Shown here piece by piece: positions 16,798-24,141 of a DNA stretch of 64,000 bases (position 1 is its first letter; the number at the start of each line of letters is the position of its first letter). The DNA comes from DATARH01 sp035534855 (GTDB lineage Bacteria > Pseudomonadota > Alphaproteobacteria > ATCC43930 > CGMCC-115725), in assembly GCA_035534855.1 (NCBI GenBank), contig DATLRD010000107.1:1-64000 (forward strand), in the 5' to 3' direction. The notes beneath the pieces are model-generated. The model worked only from the letters and a program-made list of their open reading frames with translations, had not been told where the DNA came from and ran no database searches. Both the position numbers and the translations under genes were made by a program.

Positions 16798-17643
16798 ATG
16801 ACCGGCCTACCCGAACTTCATCCGCTCGGTGAGGCGCTCGGCGCCGAGGCGCGCGGCATCGACCTGTCAGCGCTCGACGACGCGACCTTTTCCTGGATCG
16901 AGCGCGCCTTTGCCGAACATCCGGTTCTGGTGTTTCGCGACCAGAAGCTGGGCGCTGAGGACCTTGCCGCGTTCGGCCGGCGGTTTGGCGCGCCGCGCAT
17001 CCACTCGCTGGTGAAATACCGCTATCCGGGCGTGCCCGAGGTGTCGTGGCTGCGAAATGTCGATGATGACGGCAACATCGACTGGTACGGCGTCAAGCGC
17101 GCCACCGACTGGCACACCGATTCAACCTACGAGGCCCAGCCGCCGCGGCTCGCGATGCTGCACGCGCTCGAAGTGCCGTCGAGCAGGGGCGGCACGATGT
17201 TCGCCGACATGCGCGCGGCCTATGACACGCTGCCTGCAGCGATGAAAGACCGCCTCAGCAAGTTGACCGGGCTGCACGGCCGTACCGACGGGCCGGCCGG
17301 CGCGCGGCTCTACGACCCGAAAGAGGAAAAGCGGATGATCGACCGCGACTATCCCGAGGTCGCACGCCCGGCGGTGATCAGCCATCCTGTCACGGGACGT
17401 CAACTCCTGTTCGTTAACCCAATGCACACGCATGGGTTTTCCGGAATGGGCGAGGACGCAGCCTGGGAGTTGATCGACGAGCTCGCGCGCCACGCAACGC
17501 AGGAGCGGTTTGTCTATTACCACCAGTGGCGGGTTGGCGATTTGGTGATGTGGGACGAGCAGGCGACGATGCACCGCGGCGCCGGCGACTATCACCCGGC
17601 AGAACGGCGGGTGATGATGCGGACCATCGTCTATCCCAATTGA
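16798..17643 (+). CDS. TauD/TfdA family Fe(II)/2-oxoglutarate dioxygenase
   Basis: 281 residues. The facial triad is visible: WHTDSTY gives His106 and Asp108, and TMHRGAGDY gives His259. The downstream RRVMMRT supplies the basic residue for 2-oxoglutarate. Family members hydroxylate substrates such as taurine, 2,4-D or other small acids, using 2-oxoglutarate and oxygen. It starts 50 bases after the MmgE/PrpD gene behind a GGAGG site, and its stop overlaps the TTG start of the FAD monooxygenase. The substrate is unknown; the coupling to a second oxygenase suggests successive hydroxylations. Confidence 0.88.
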   Translation: MTGLPELHPLGEALGAEARGIDLSALDDATFSWIERAFAEHPVLVFRDQKLGAEDLAAFGRRFGAPRIHSLVKYRYPGVPEVSWLRNVDDDGNIDWYGVKRATDWHTDSTYEAQPPRLAMLHALEVPSSRGGTMFADMRAAYDTLPAAMKDRLSKLTGLHGRTDGPAGARLYDPKEEKRMIDRDYPEVARPAVISHPVTGRQLLFVNPMHTHGFSGMGEDAAWELIDELARHATQERFVYYHQWRVGDLVMWDEQATMHRGAGDYHPAERRVMMRTIVYPN

Positions 17644-18830
17644 CCGCCGTCCGGACCATCGCGGTTATCGGCGCCGGCATCGGCGGGCTAACCGCCGCCC
17701 TGTCGCTGCGCCGGGCCGGGTTTGAGGTCGATATCTACGAGCGCTCGCCCGAACTGAACGAGGTTGGCGGCGGCATCAACATGGGCCCCAATGCCGCGCG
17801 CATCCTCTACCGACTCGGGCTTGGACCGGGGCTCGACCGCGACGCGGTGCGACCGATCGGGTCGCACCAGCGGCGCTGGGATGATGGCCGCACGCTGCAG
17901 CGGGCCGGGCTTAACCCGCAATGCGACCAGCTTTACGGCGCGCCGCACCTGACCGTGCACCGCGCCGATCTGCTGGCGATCATTGCCGCGGCGCTTCCGG
18001 CCGAGCGCATCCATCTCGGCCATCGGCTGGTCGGCGTCGCCGACCGGGGCGGCTGCGCCGAGGCGTGGTTCGACAACGGCGTGCGCATCGCCGCCGACAT
18101 CGTGGTCGGCGCCGACGGCATCCATTCGGTAGTGCGCGCCGCGCTGTTCGGCAATGAGGAGCCGGCCTTCGCCAACTGCGTCGCCTATCGCGGCCTGGTG
18201 CCGAGCGAACGGATCGCCGAACTCGCGCTCGAACGCGGCAACCAGTCGTGGCTCGGCCCGGGCGGGCACCTCGTGCATTACTTCGTTTCGGGCGGGAAGC
18301 TGTTGAATTTCGTGGGCTGGACCGAGCACGACACCTGGAACCGCGAGGACTGGACCGACCGCGCGACCGTGGCGCGGGCGCTCGCCGCGTTCGAGGGGTG
18401 GCACCCGCAGGTGCGCACGATCATCGCCACGGCGGAAACCTGCTTCATCTGGGCTCTGTTCGACCGCGATCCGCTGCCGCGCTGGTCGGTCGGTCGGGTG
18501 ACGTTGCTTGGCGATGCGTGCCACCCGATGTACCCGTTCATGGCACAGGGTGCGGCGCAGGCGATCGAGGACGGGGCGACCCTCGCCGCGTGTCTCGCCG
18601 CCGCCGGCGACAGCGAACCGGCCGAGACGCTGCGCCGCTATGAACAGCTTCGCCTGCCGCGCGTGACCCGGCTGCAACAGATGTCGCGGGCCAACAAAAC
18701 CCGCTATCACCTGCCCGACGGTTCAGAGCAGCAAGCGCGCGACGCGGCGCTGGTCGCCACGCGCGAGCGTGCGCCGGAGGCGATGCAGTGGCTGTTCGGC
18801 CACGATGCCGGCACGATCGGCCCTCTCTGA
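17640..18830 (+). CDS. FAD-dependent monooxygenase (salicylate hydroxylase-like)
   Basis: 396 residues of the class A flavoprotein monooxygenase type. The N-terminal VIGAGIGGLTAALSLRRAGF binds FAD, VVGADGIHSVVR is the DG motif, and LLGDACHPMYPFMAQGAAQA is the GD motif binding ribityl and pyrophosphate. Such enzymes hydroxylate aromatic or heteroaromatic acids with NAD(P)H and oxygen. The reading frame has no ATG near the fold start; a TTG at 17640 overlapping the previous stop fits best and implies coupling. The closest look-alikes are salicylate or 6-hydroxynicotinate monooxygenases. The substrate is not determined. Confidence 0.86.
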   Translation: MTAVRTIAVIGAGIGGLTAALSLRRAGFEVDIYERSPELNEVGGGINMGPNAARILYRLGLGPGLDRDAVRPIGSHQRRWDDGRTLQRAGLNPQCDQLYGAPHLTVHRADLLAIIAAALPAERIHLGHRLVGVADRGGCAEAWFDNGVRIAADIVVGADGIHSVVRAALFGNEEPAFANCVAYRGLVPSERIAELALERGNQSWLGPGGHLVHYFVSGGKLLNFVGWTEHDTWNREDWTDRATVARALAAFEGWHPQVRTIIATAETCFIWALFDRDPLPRWSVGRVTLLGDACHPMYPFMAQGAAQAIEDGATLAACLAAAGDSEPAETLRRYEQLRLPRVTRLQQMSRANKTRYHLPDGSEQQARDAALVATRERAPEAMQWLFGHDAGTIGPL

Positions 18831-18833
18831 TTT

Positions 18834-18893
18834 CAAAAATAGTAGATATTACAAATATTTAACGAATCTAATTAATGTTTTTTCATAAGTAGA
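18834..18893 (+). promoter_or_regulatory. AT-rich intergenic segment ahead of the DUF3830 gene
   Basis: About 60 bases (from TTTCAAAAATAGTAG to TTTTTTCATAAGTAG) are nearly all A/T in a window that is otherwise strongly GC-rich. The segment separates the monooxygenase stop from the DUF3830 gene and most likely holds the promoter and regulator sites of the DUF3830-amidohydrolase pair. No -35/-10 pair stands out enough to name. Confidence 0.4.
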
Positions 18894-18959
18894 GCGCGAC
18901 CGTTCGCCGGCCGGCAGCGATACGCCACCGGGTGGCCCGAATGATGCGGGAGTTGAAGC

Positions 18960-19373
18960 ATGGTCGATATCCATATCAGCGCCGGGTCATTTGCCTTTGC
19001 GGCGCGCCTCGAACGCGAGGCGGCGCCGCAAACCGCAGAACGGTTCGAGCGCATGCTTCCTTACCGGGCGCGGCTGATCCATGTGCGATGGAGCGGCGAG
19101 GCGTGCTGGATCCCGCTTGGCGATCTCGACCTCGGCCTCGGCTACGAAAACGCCACGAGCTATCCGGCGCCGGGACAAATCCTGCTGCATCCTGGCGGTG
19201 TCAGCGAGACCGAGCTGCTGTTGGCCTATGGCGCGGTGCGCTTCGGCAGCAAGGTCGGGCAGCTCGCCGGCAATCATTTCCTGACGATCGTCGAGGGTAA
19301 TTCGCAGCTCGCCGCGCTGGGACGAATGATCCTGTGGCAGGGCGCGCAGGAGATCGCGTTCACCCGCGTCTGA
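18960..19373 (+). CDS. DUF3830 family protein
   Basis: 137 residues matching the DUF3830 pattern: a cyclophilin-like small barrel with VDIHISAGSFAFAARLE at the start, HVRWSGEACWIPLGDLD in the middle and PGQILLHPGGVSETELLLAY followed by FGSK and GNHF. Members are often found next to amidohydrolases or hydantoinase-like enzymes in catabolic clusters; their biochemical role is unsettled. Here the gene is followed 27 bases later by an amidohydrolase in the same direction. The start ATG follows GCGGGAG. The family call is good; the function is unknown. Confidence 0.75.
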   Translation: MVDIHISAGSFAFAARLEREAAPQTAERFERMLPYRARLIHVRWSGEACWIPLGDLDLGLGYENATSYPAPGQILLHPGGVSETELLLAYGAVRFGSKVGQLAGNHFLTIVEGNSQLAALGRMILWQGAQEIAFTRV

Positions 19374-19400
19374 TCCACGGGGGCCAAAACAGGCATTCCG

Positions 19401-20891
19401 ATGGGCCAATTCACCCTGGTCGCGGGCGGACAACTGCTCGATATCGCGCGCCGCCGCCTCGAGCGGGCCGAACTGCTGATCGAGGATGACAGCATTGCCG
19501 CGATCCTGCCGCCGGGAGCCGCGGTCCCGCCCGACACGGTGCACATTGACGCCAGTCACCGACTGCTGATGCCCGGCCTGGTCAACGCCCATACACACGG
19601 GCACGGCCATCTCGGCAAGGGCTCCGGCGACACCTGGAACCTCGAATTGCTGCTGCACCACGGGCCGTGGCTCACCGGCGGCCGCGCCGCGGAAGACCGC
19701 GAGCTTGCCTGCCTCGTCGGCGGGCTCGACATGATCCGGCGCGGGATTACCGCCTGTTATGATCTGGTGTTCGACCCGCCAGTGCCGAGCCGTGACGGGC
19801 TTGAGGCGGCGGCGCACGGCTATGCCCGTGCCGGCATACGGGTCGTGCTGGCGCCGATGCTCGCCGACCGCAGCCTGTACCAAGCGATCCCCGGGCTGAT
19901 GGAGGCATTTCCCGAGCCGCATCGGCGGACCGTCGAGCGCTTTAGCGCGGCGCCGCACGAGGCGGCGATGGCGGCGCTCAGGGCGATCCTGGGAAGCTGG
20001 CACGGCGACCGCGACCGAGTGCGCCTGGCGCTGGCGCCGACGATCCCGCTGCATTGCAGCGACGACCTCCTGACCGGGTGCCGCGATCTCGCGCGCGAAT
20101 TCGGTCTGCGCCTGCACATGCATCTCGCGGAGTCGCGGGTGCAGGCGGTGTCGGGTCCGGTCCGCTATGGCGCCAGCCTGACCGCGCACCTCGCCGAACT
20201 CGGTGTTCTAGGGCCGGATTTCACCGCGGCGCACGCGATCTGGATCGATGCCGACGACATAGCCCGGCTCGCCGATGCCGGCGCCACGGTCGCGCACAAC
20301 CCCGGCAGCAACCTGCGGCTCGGGGCCGGCATCGCGCCGTCGCGCGACATGCTTGATCGCGGCCTCGCGCTAGGCATCGGGACCGACGGGTCGACCTGCT
20401 CCGACCATCAGAACATGTTTGAGGCGATGCGCATGGCCTCGCTGGTCAGCCGCATCCGCTCGCCCGACCCGGCGCGATGGATTTCGGCGCAGAAGGCGCT
20501 GGAATTGGCGACCGTGGGCGGCGCCCGGGTGCTCGGCCTCGACGGGTTGATCGGCCGCCTCGAACCCGGCTACAAGGCCGACATCGTGTTTATCGATCTC
20601 GATGACCCGACCTACCTGCCGCTCAACGATCCGGTCACGCAGCTGGTGAGGGCCGAGAGCGGCGCAGCGGTCAACAGCGTGATGGTCGGCGGCGAATTCG
20701 TGTATCGCGACCGTGCATTTCCGGGGATCGACCTGGCTCGGCTGCGCGACCGGATCGCGGAACGGGCCGCCGAGCTAACGCCGCGGCTCGCACCGACCCG
20801 CGAGGTGCTGACCGCGCTGGAGAGCTACGTCACGGCGTTCTGCATCGGCCTGGCCCACGGCGAACCGTCAGCTCAAAACGGCAGCAGATAG
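19401..20891 (+). CDS. Amidohydrolase (TrzA/AtzB/cytosine deaminase-like)
   Basis: 496 residues. The metal-dependent amidohydrolase barrel is marked by NAHTHGHGHL (first His pair), the histidine in LHMHLAES, a following TAAHAIW, and the catalytic aspartate in GIGTDGSTCSD. A small beta domain frames the barrel (start MGQFTLVAGGQLLDI; end DIVFIDLDDPTYLPL). Relatives deaminate or dechlorinate N-heterocycles such as triazines, guanine or cytosine. With the neighbouring oxygenases and the molybdenum hydroxylase remnant this suggests breakdown of an N-heterocycle, which is inference. Its 3' end overlaps the convergent small membrane gene by 19 bases. Confidence 0.87.
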   Translation: MGQFTLVAGGQLLDIARRRLERAELLIEDDSIAAILPPGAAVPPDTVHIDASHRLLMPGLVNAHTHGHGHLGKGSGDTWNLELLLHHGPWLTGGRAAEDRELACLVGGLDMIRRGITACYDLVFDPPVPSRDGLEAAAHGYARAGIRVVLAPMLADRSLYQAIPGLMEAFPEPHRRTVERFSAAPHEAAMAALRAILGSWHGDRDRVRLALAPTIPLHCSDDLLTGCRDLAREFGLRLHMHLAESRVQAVSGPVRYGASLTAHLAELGVLGPDFTAAHAIWIDADDIARLADAGATVAHNPGSNLRLGAGIAPSRDMLDRGLALGIGTDGSTCSDHQNMFEAMRMASLVSRIRSPDPARWISAQKALELATVGGARVLGLDGLIGRLEPGYKADIVFIDLDDPTYLPLNDPVTQLVRAESGAAVNSVMVGGEFVYRDRAFPGIDLARLRDRIAERAAELTPRLAPTREVLTALESYVTAFCIGLAHGEPSAQNGSR

Positions 20892-21139
20892 TGGTCACAG
20901 GGCTCGGACCGGTCCTCTCGCTCACCAAAGGCCCGGGAGCGGCGCAGCATCGGCCCGATCTGCCGGGCAAGCAGAACCAGCCCGGACGCGACCACCAGCG
21001 CGAGCGATCGCACCGGCCACGTGCATGAGCCGGCCAGAAGCGCGAAGATCACCAATCCCAGGGCGGCGCAGCACAGGTTGATGCGGGCGACCAGCACGTT
21101 TTCGTCAAAGCTTAGCGGCCCGAAGCTCTCGTGGAACAT
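20873..21139 (-). CDS. Small predicted membrane protein, unrecognised
   Basis: 88 residues with two hydrophobic segments, about 20-40 (VARINLCCAALGLVIFALLA) and 44-62 (VRSLALVVASGLVLLARQI), then a charged tail ending CDHYLLPF. I do not recognise a family. It is convergent with the amidohydrolase and overlaps its end. It reads away from the outer-membrane cytochrome in the same direction as that gene, about 80 bases downstream. The start ATG at 21139 has only a weak ribosome site (GGGAAG). It could be a real small inner-membrane protein or a chance frame; the helix pattern favours the first. Confidence 0.5.
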   Translation of the reverse strand: MFHESFGPLSFDENVLVARINLCCAALGLVIFALLAGSCTWPVRSLALVVASGLVLLARQIGPMLRRSRAFGEREDRSEPCDHYLLPF

Positions 21140-21221
21140 CGCGACTTCCCTTCCGAGGGAAAACGATGCCAGGCGTCGTGCAAGCCCCGTGCCTGCGCAG
21201 CACGAGCCGGGAAAGCGATGG

Positions 21222-22586
21222 TCAGAACGCGGCCCAGGCGATCAGAAACAGCGTGTTGTTGTCGGACGCGTTGCGCCCGAACCCGTCGTAATTCGTCCGT
21301 CCGCCGTTGAACTTGTTGTACGCGACGTACTGCAACGAGAATTTGGCGTTGAGCCACGGCCAGAACGACGGTCCGCCGTTGTTGAACGGCATGTAGTCGA
21401 GTTCGGCGATCCAGCCGTTGCTGTTCGGGCTGCCGTTTGCGCTGCCGCCGACTGCACCTGCGCCGTACAGCCCGGGATCGCTCGAGCCCCTGATGTTGAA
21501 ATAGCCGAGCGACCCGCCGACCGTCTGCCGGTACAGGTACGACACCTTGGCGTTGAAGCTATCCAGCCCATCATGGGCGTTGGCGGTTAAGCCCAGCGGT
21601 TGGCTGGCGCTCCAATTCTGCGACTCGTGAATCCAGCTCGCGTGCAGGGAAATGCCGTCGCGCTCGCCGATGAATTGATACTGGGCATCCACCCCGACAT
21701 CGGTCAACCCGTCGGTGCCGTTGCTGGTGATGCGCTGCGGGTACAGGGAGGCGGCCATGCCGAACGTGCCGAATTCGAGGGTGCTGTTTCCCCAACTCGG
21801 CTCGATGGCAACCCGCCAGTAAGGGGCGAATCCGTTGATGTCATTTTCGCCGCCGGTATCGACGCCGAGCAAGGTCTGGGTCCGCTTCGACAGCGACCGG
21901 TACCCGCTAAGCTCGGCGTAAACCAGGTTGTTCCAGAACGTATAGCCGCCGAGGCCGAGCACCTGTTGCGCCTGCCCACCTTCGAGCATGGTCGCGGCCG
22001 CCGGCCCAGGCGCCAGGCTCGAACTCACATACGGAAAGCGCCACGCGGGCAGGGTGTTCCAAACATCCTGCACGGTCGGGTTATTGTTTAATGTCAGCCC
22101 ATAGATGATGCTCTTGTCGCCGAGCGTTGTGGCGTGGGCCATGCGAATATCGGTGTTGTCCCAGCCGAGGCGATGCGATGCGCTGTCATAGGTAAGCTGG
22201 GAAAACGCGCCGAGGCCGATATCGGAATCGATCGCGCCGCCGTAAAAGAGGCTCGCCTGCTGCAGCGCGAAATTGTCGTTTGCACCGAAATGCGGCGCCG
22301 CGCCGCCGGGCTGCCCGGTGGCGGTGTGAGTAAACGACGGCTGCAGCATCACCGCGAGCGGTGGCAGCTTCGATTGGCCGCCGGGCCAGACATAGCCGTT
22401 GAGCTTAAAGGCGCGGCCGGTTGGGGTCAGCTCGGGAAAGCCCATGTGACAGGACGAGCAGGGCAGGCCGGTCTGCCGGGCATAGCTGGGCAGAGCCACC
22501 GCCATGCTCGGCCACAGCACAAAGGCGCAAAAAACGACAAGACCGCCGGTCAGAAGCCCCAGAATTCTTGCGAACGGCGTCCGCAT
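21222..22586 (-). CDS. Outer-membrane monohaem cytochrome-porin fusion (Cyc2-like architecture)
   Basis: 454 residues. A signal peptide (about 1-31, ending SMAVA) is followed at once by one haem site, CSSCH (Cys43, Cys46, His47), inside SYARQTGLPCSSCHMGFPEL, then TPTGRAFKLNGY. The remaining 380 or so residues are a glycine/aromatic-rich alternating pattern typical of a beta-barrel, and the last residue is phenylalanine (IAWAAF), as for outer-membrane proteins. A single N-terminal haem on a barrel is the layout of Cyc2-type outer-membrane electron-transfer proteins. The start at 22586 follows GGGAGGGAG. A periplasmic cytochrome c gene ends 25 bases upstream on the same strand. Whether the donor is iron or something else cannot be told; uncharacterised relatives exist in many proteobacteria. 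Confidence 0.75.
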   Translation of the reverse strand: MRTPFARILGLLTGGLVVFCAFVLWPSMAVALPSYARQTGLPCSSCHMGFPELTPTGRAFKLNGYVWPGGQSKLPPLAVMLQPSFTHTATGQPGGAAPHFGANDNFALQQASLFYGGAIDSDIGLGAFSQLTYDSASHRLGWDNTDIRMAHATTLGDKSIIYGLTLNNNPTVQDVWNTLPAWRFPYVSSSLAPGPAAATMLEGGQAQQVLGLGGYTFWNNLVYAELSGYRSLSKRTQTLLGVDTGGENDINGFAPYWRVAIEPSWGNSTLEFGTFGMAASLYPQRITSNGTDGLTDVGVDAQYQFIGERDGISLHASWIHESQNWSASQPLGLTANAHDGLDSFNAKVSYLYRQTVGGSLGYFNIRGSSDPGLYGAGAVGGSANGSPNSNGWIAELDYMPFNNGGPSFWPWLNAKFSLQYVAYNKFNGGRTNYDGFGRNASDNNTLFLIAWAAF

Positions 22587-22611
22587 GGCTCCCTCCCGGC
22601 GCGGCTGAATG

Positions 22612-23046
22612 TTATCGGGTTGCACTATCCAGATAGGCGATCACATCGCTTCGGTCCTGTTGGCTCGGAAGCCCGGGAAACGGCATCTTGTCGCCTGGAA
22701 TGTACCGGTGCGGATTGGTGAGGTAGGCGTTGAGGGTCTGGGCGCCCCACACGACCCCGGAGGTCCGCATCGCCGAGGAATAGTTGTAGTCGGGCAGGCT
22801 GCCCGCCTTGCGCCCGAACAGGCCATGCAGGGCTGGCCCGATCTTGTTGGGGCCGCCCGCCGCCACCGTGTGGCACACCGCGCAGCGGCCCTGAAAAATG
22901 CCCTGGCCGCGAGCCGCGTCGGCGACATAGAGCCGAAGCGGATTGATCGCCTGATCCGGCGCGGGCGGGCGGGCAAGGGCGACGCCGGTGGGCGCCGCGA
23001 CCGACAGCAGGGCCGACGCGAAGACCGCAGTCATCATCGCGCGCAT
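22612..23046 (-). CDS. Periplasmic class I cytochrome c
   Basis: 144 residues with an N-terminal signal peptide (to about ALA25). The haem site is CAVCH (Cys55, Cys58, His59), followed by IGPALHGLFGRKAGS and a methionine ligand in GDKMPFPG (Met121), as in cytochrome c2/mitochondrial-type cytochromes. It should carry electrons in the periplasm. It lies 25 bases ahead of the outer-membrane cytochrome-porin gene on the same strand, so it is the natural partner that accepts electrons from, or passes them to, that protein. The start at 23046 follows GGAGGCGATT. Confidence 0.9.
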   Translation of the reverse strand: MRAMMTAVFASALLSVAAPTGVALARPPAPDQAINPLRLYVADAARGQGIFQGRCAVCHTVAAGGPNKIGPALHGLFGRKAGSLPDYNYSSAMRTSGVVWGAQTLNAYLTNPHRYIPGDKMPFPGLPSQQDRSDVIAYLDSATR

Positions 23047-23406
23047 CAATCGCCTCCGCGCAAAATTTAAAAAGATCGAGCGCGAGACTATCACCCGCAC
23101 CGCGCCCTCTCAAGCAAGGGGCATGGGCGTTTTGTCGTGATGCGCGGATGGCTCAACCGGCGGCCTGAGTCTGCAAATGGCGTTACCCAGCGTCGCAGCA
23201 CGGTCCCCGTGCAGCCTCAATTCGCTGGCCTCTTGCTGAGGCAGTTCCGGAATCTTCATGGCCTACCCCTTGATACGAAAGATAAGCTGTCTTATTCCGT
23301 CGGTAGAGAATTCCCGCTTGAGGGGGGTGTGGGCCGGCCCGGTGTAAGGGCCAGCGGGACCTAATGTGGCGAAAATCTTTTATTTATCAAAGGCATTTTG
23401 AGATAG
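23047..23406. other. Intergenic region between the cytochrome genes and tRNA-Cys
   Basis: 360 bases without a known gene. It holds one small possible ORF on the minus strand (listed separately) and two AT-rich patches (about 23055-23070 and 23370-23400) where promoters for the cytochrome genes would be expected. GATAAGCTGTCTTATT at 23280-23295 is a partial inverted repeat that could be an operator. I see no terminator with a U-tract behind tRNA-Cys. Confidence 0.4.
23110..23259 (-). CDS. Possible small ORF upstream of the cytochrome genes
   Basis: A 49-codon frame starts with ATG at 23259, behind AAGGGGTAGGCC, and reads MKIPELPQQEASELRLHGD before ending at TGA 23110. It lies 63 bases ahead of the periplasmic cytochrome gene on the same strand. 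It has no signal peptide or cysteine pair that would tie it to the cytochromes, and I do not recognise it. Support is limited to the ribosome site, position and a plausible soluble helix; it may be a chance frame. Confidence 0.35.
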   Translation of the reverse strand: MKIPELPQQEASELRLHGDRAATLGNAICRLRPPVEPSAHHDKTPMPLA

Positions 23407-23480
23407 TGGAGGCCGGAAGCGGAATCGAACCGCTGTACGCGGATTTGCAGTCCGCTGCATAGCCACTCTGCCATCCGGCC
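23407..23480 (-). tRNA. tRNA-Cys (anticodon GCA)
   Basis: On the minus strand it starts GGCCGGATGGCAGAGTGG, has the anticodon loop ACTGCAAAT (GCA, Cys), T-loop GGTTCGATTCC and acceptor GGCCGGA/TCCGGCC, discriminator T and encoded CCA (23409-23407). Confidence 0.96.
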
Positions 23481-23491
23481 GGCAGGGTGGT

Positions 23492-23521
23492 GATATAGGC
23501 GCGCGGCGCGATCAGGGTCAA
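23492..23521 (-). promoter_or_regulatory. Predicted promoter of tRNA-Cys
   Basis: On the minus strand TTGACC (23521-23516) and TATATC (23497-23492) are 18 bases apart; the mature tRNA begins about 11 bases after the -10 element. Confidence 0.5.
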
Positions 23522-23586
23522 GGTGGCGGGGGCACAAGGCGGTGCTTTCCGCGGCTATTTTCGCGTCGCGGCGGCTGGCGGCCCTG

Positions 23587-23615
23587 TTGCCGCCGGAACG
23601 CCGGATCCATATAGT
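23587..23615 (+). promoter_or_regulatory. Predicted sigma-70 promoter of rpoZ
   Basis: TTGCCG at 23587-23592 and TATAGT at 23610-23615, 17 bases apart, place a start near 23622, about 26 bases before the rpoZ ATG. A match by eye. Confidence 0.5.
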
Positions 23616-23647
23616 CAAATGTTTCAAGGTGCGAAGGAATTCGTGGA

Positions 23648-24091
23648 ATGGCGCGCGTCACCGTCGAAGATTGTGTGTTGAAGGTACCCAACCGGTTCGA
23701 GCTGGTCCTGCTCGCCGGGCAACGGGCGCGCGAGATCACCGCTGGCGCGCCGCTGTCGGTCGACCGCGACGACGACAAGAACCCGGTCGTCGCGCTGCGC
23801 GAGATCGCCGAGTCGATGGTATCGCTCGACCACCTCCAGGACGGACTGGTGCGCGCGATGCAGAAACATGTCGAGATCGACGAACCGGAAGAGGCGCCCG
23901 AGCTGGAGCCGAGCCTGTTCGGCGTCGTCGACCCGGCGGGCGCCGTCATCGGCGAAGACGAGGTCGACGGGGAAGCGGTCGAGGAGGAGCTCGAAGCCGA
24001 CATGCTCTCGGTCGAGGATGAAGAAGGGGGCGAGGCCGAGGTGCCTGATTTCTCCGCCGGCGAGGTGGAGAATTTCGAAGACGAGCCTTAA
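23648..24091 (+). CDS. rpoZ: RNA polymerase omega subunit
   Basis: 147 residues. MARVTVEDCVLKVPNRFELV and AGQRAREITAG are the conserved omega core, with VALREIAE further on; omega aids assembly of RNA polymerase and, in many bacteria, ppGpp binding at the beta-prime/omega interface. The C-terminal 60 or so residues are a very acidic tail (EEELEADMLSVEDEEGGEAE), longer than in E. coli (91 residues) but seen in alphaproteobacteria. It precedes the rel gene by 50 bases, the classic rpoZ-spoT order. Confidence 0.95.
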   Translation: MARVTVEDCVLKVPNRFELVLLAGQRAREITAGAPLSVDRDDDKNPVVALREIAESMVSLDHLQDGLVRAMQKHVEIDEPEEAPELEPSLFGVVDPAGAVIGEDEVDGEAVEEELEADMLSVEDEEGGEAEVPDFSAGEVENFEDEP

Positions 24092-24141
24092 TCGGGCGCG
24101 CCGCCCGCGCGCCGCGATGATCCTGTAGAGAGCGCCGCGCG

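Noticed and set aside
21222..22586. Calling the outer-membrane cytochrome an iron oxidase (cyc2)
   Set aside because: Architecture matches, but the sequence alone does not show the electron donor, and uncharacterised relatives exist; kept as an architecture-level call.
23137..23364. Plus-strand frame in the tRNA-Cys/cytochrome gap
   Set aside because: Composition and codon pattern look non-coding, it has no ribosome site, and the better candidate lies on the minus strand.
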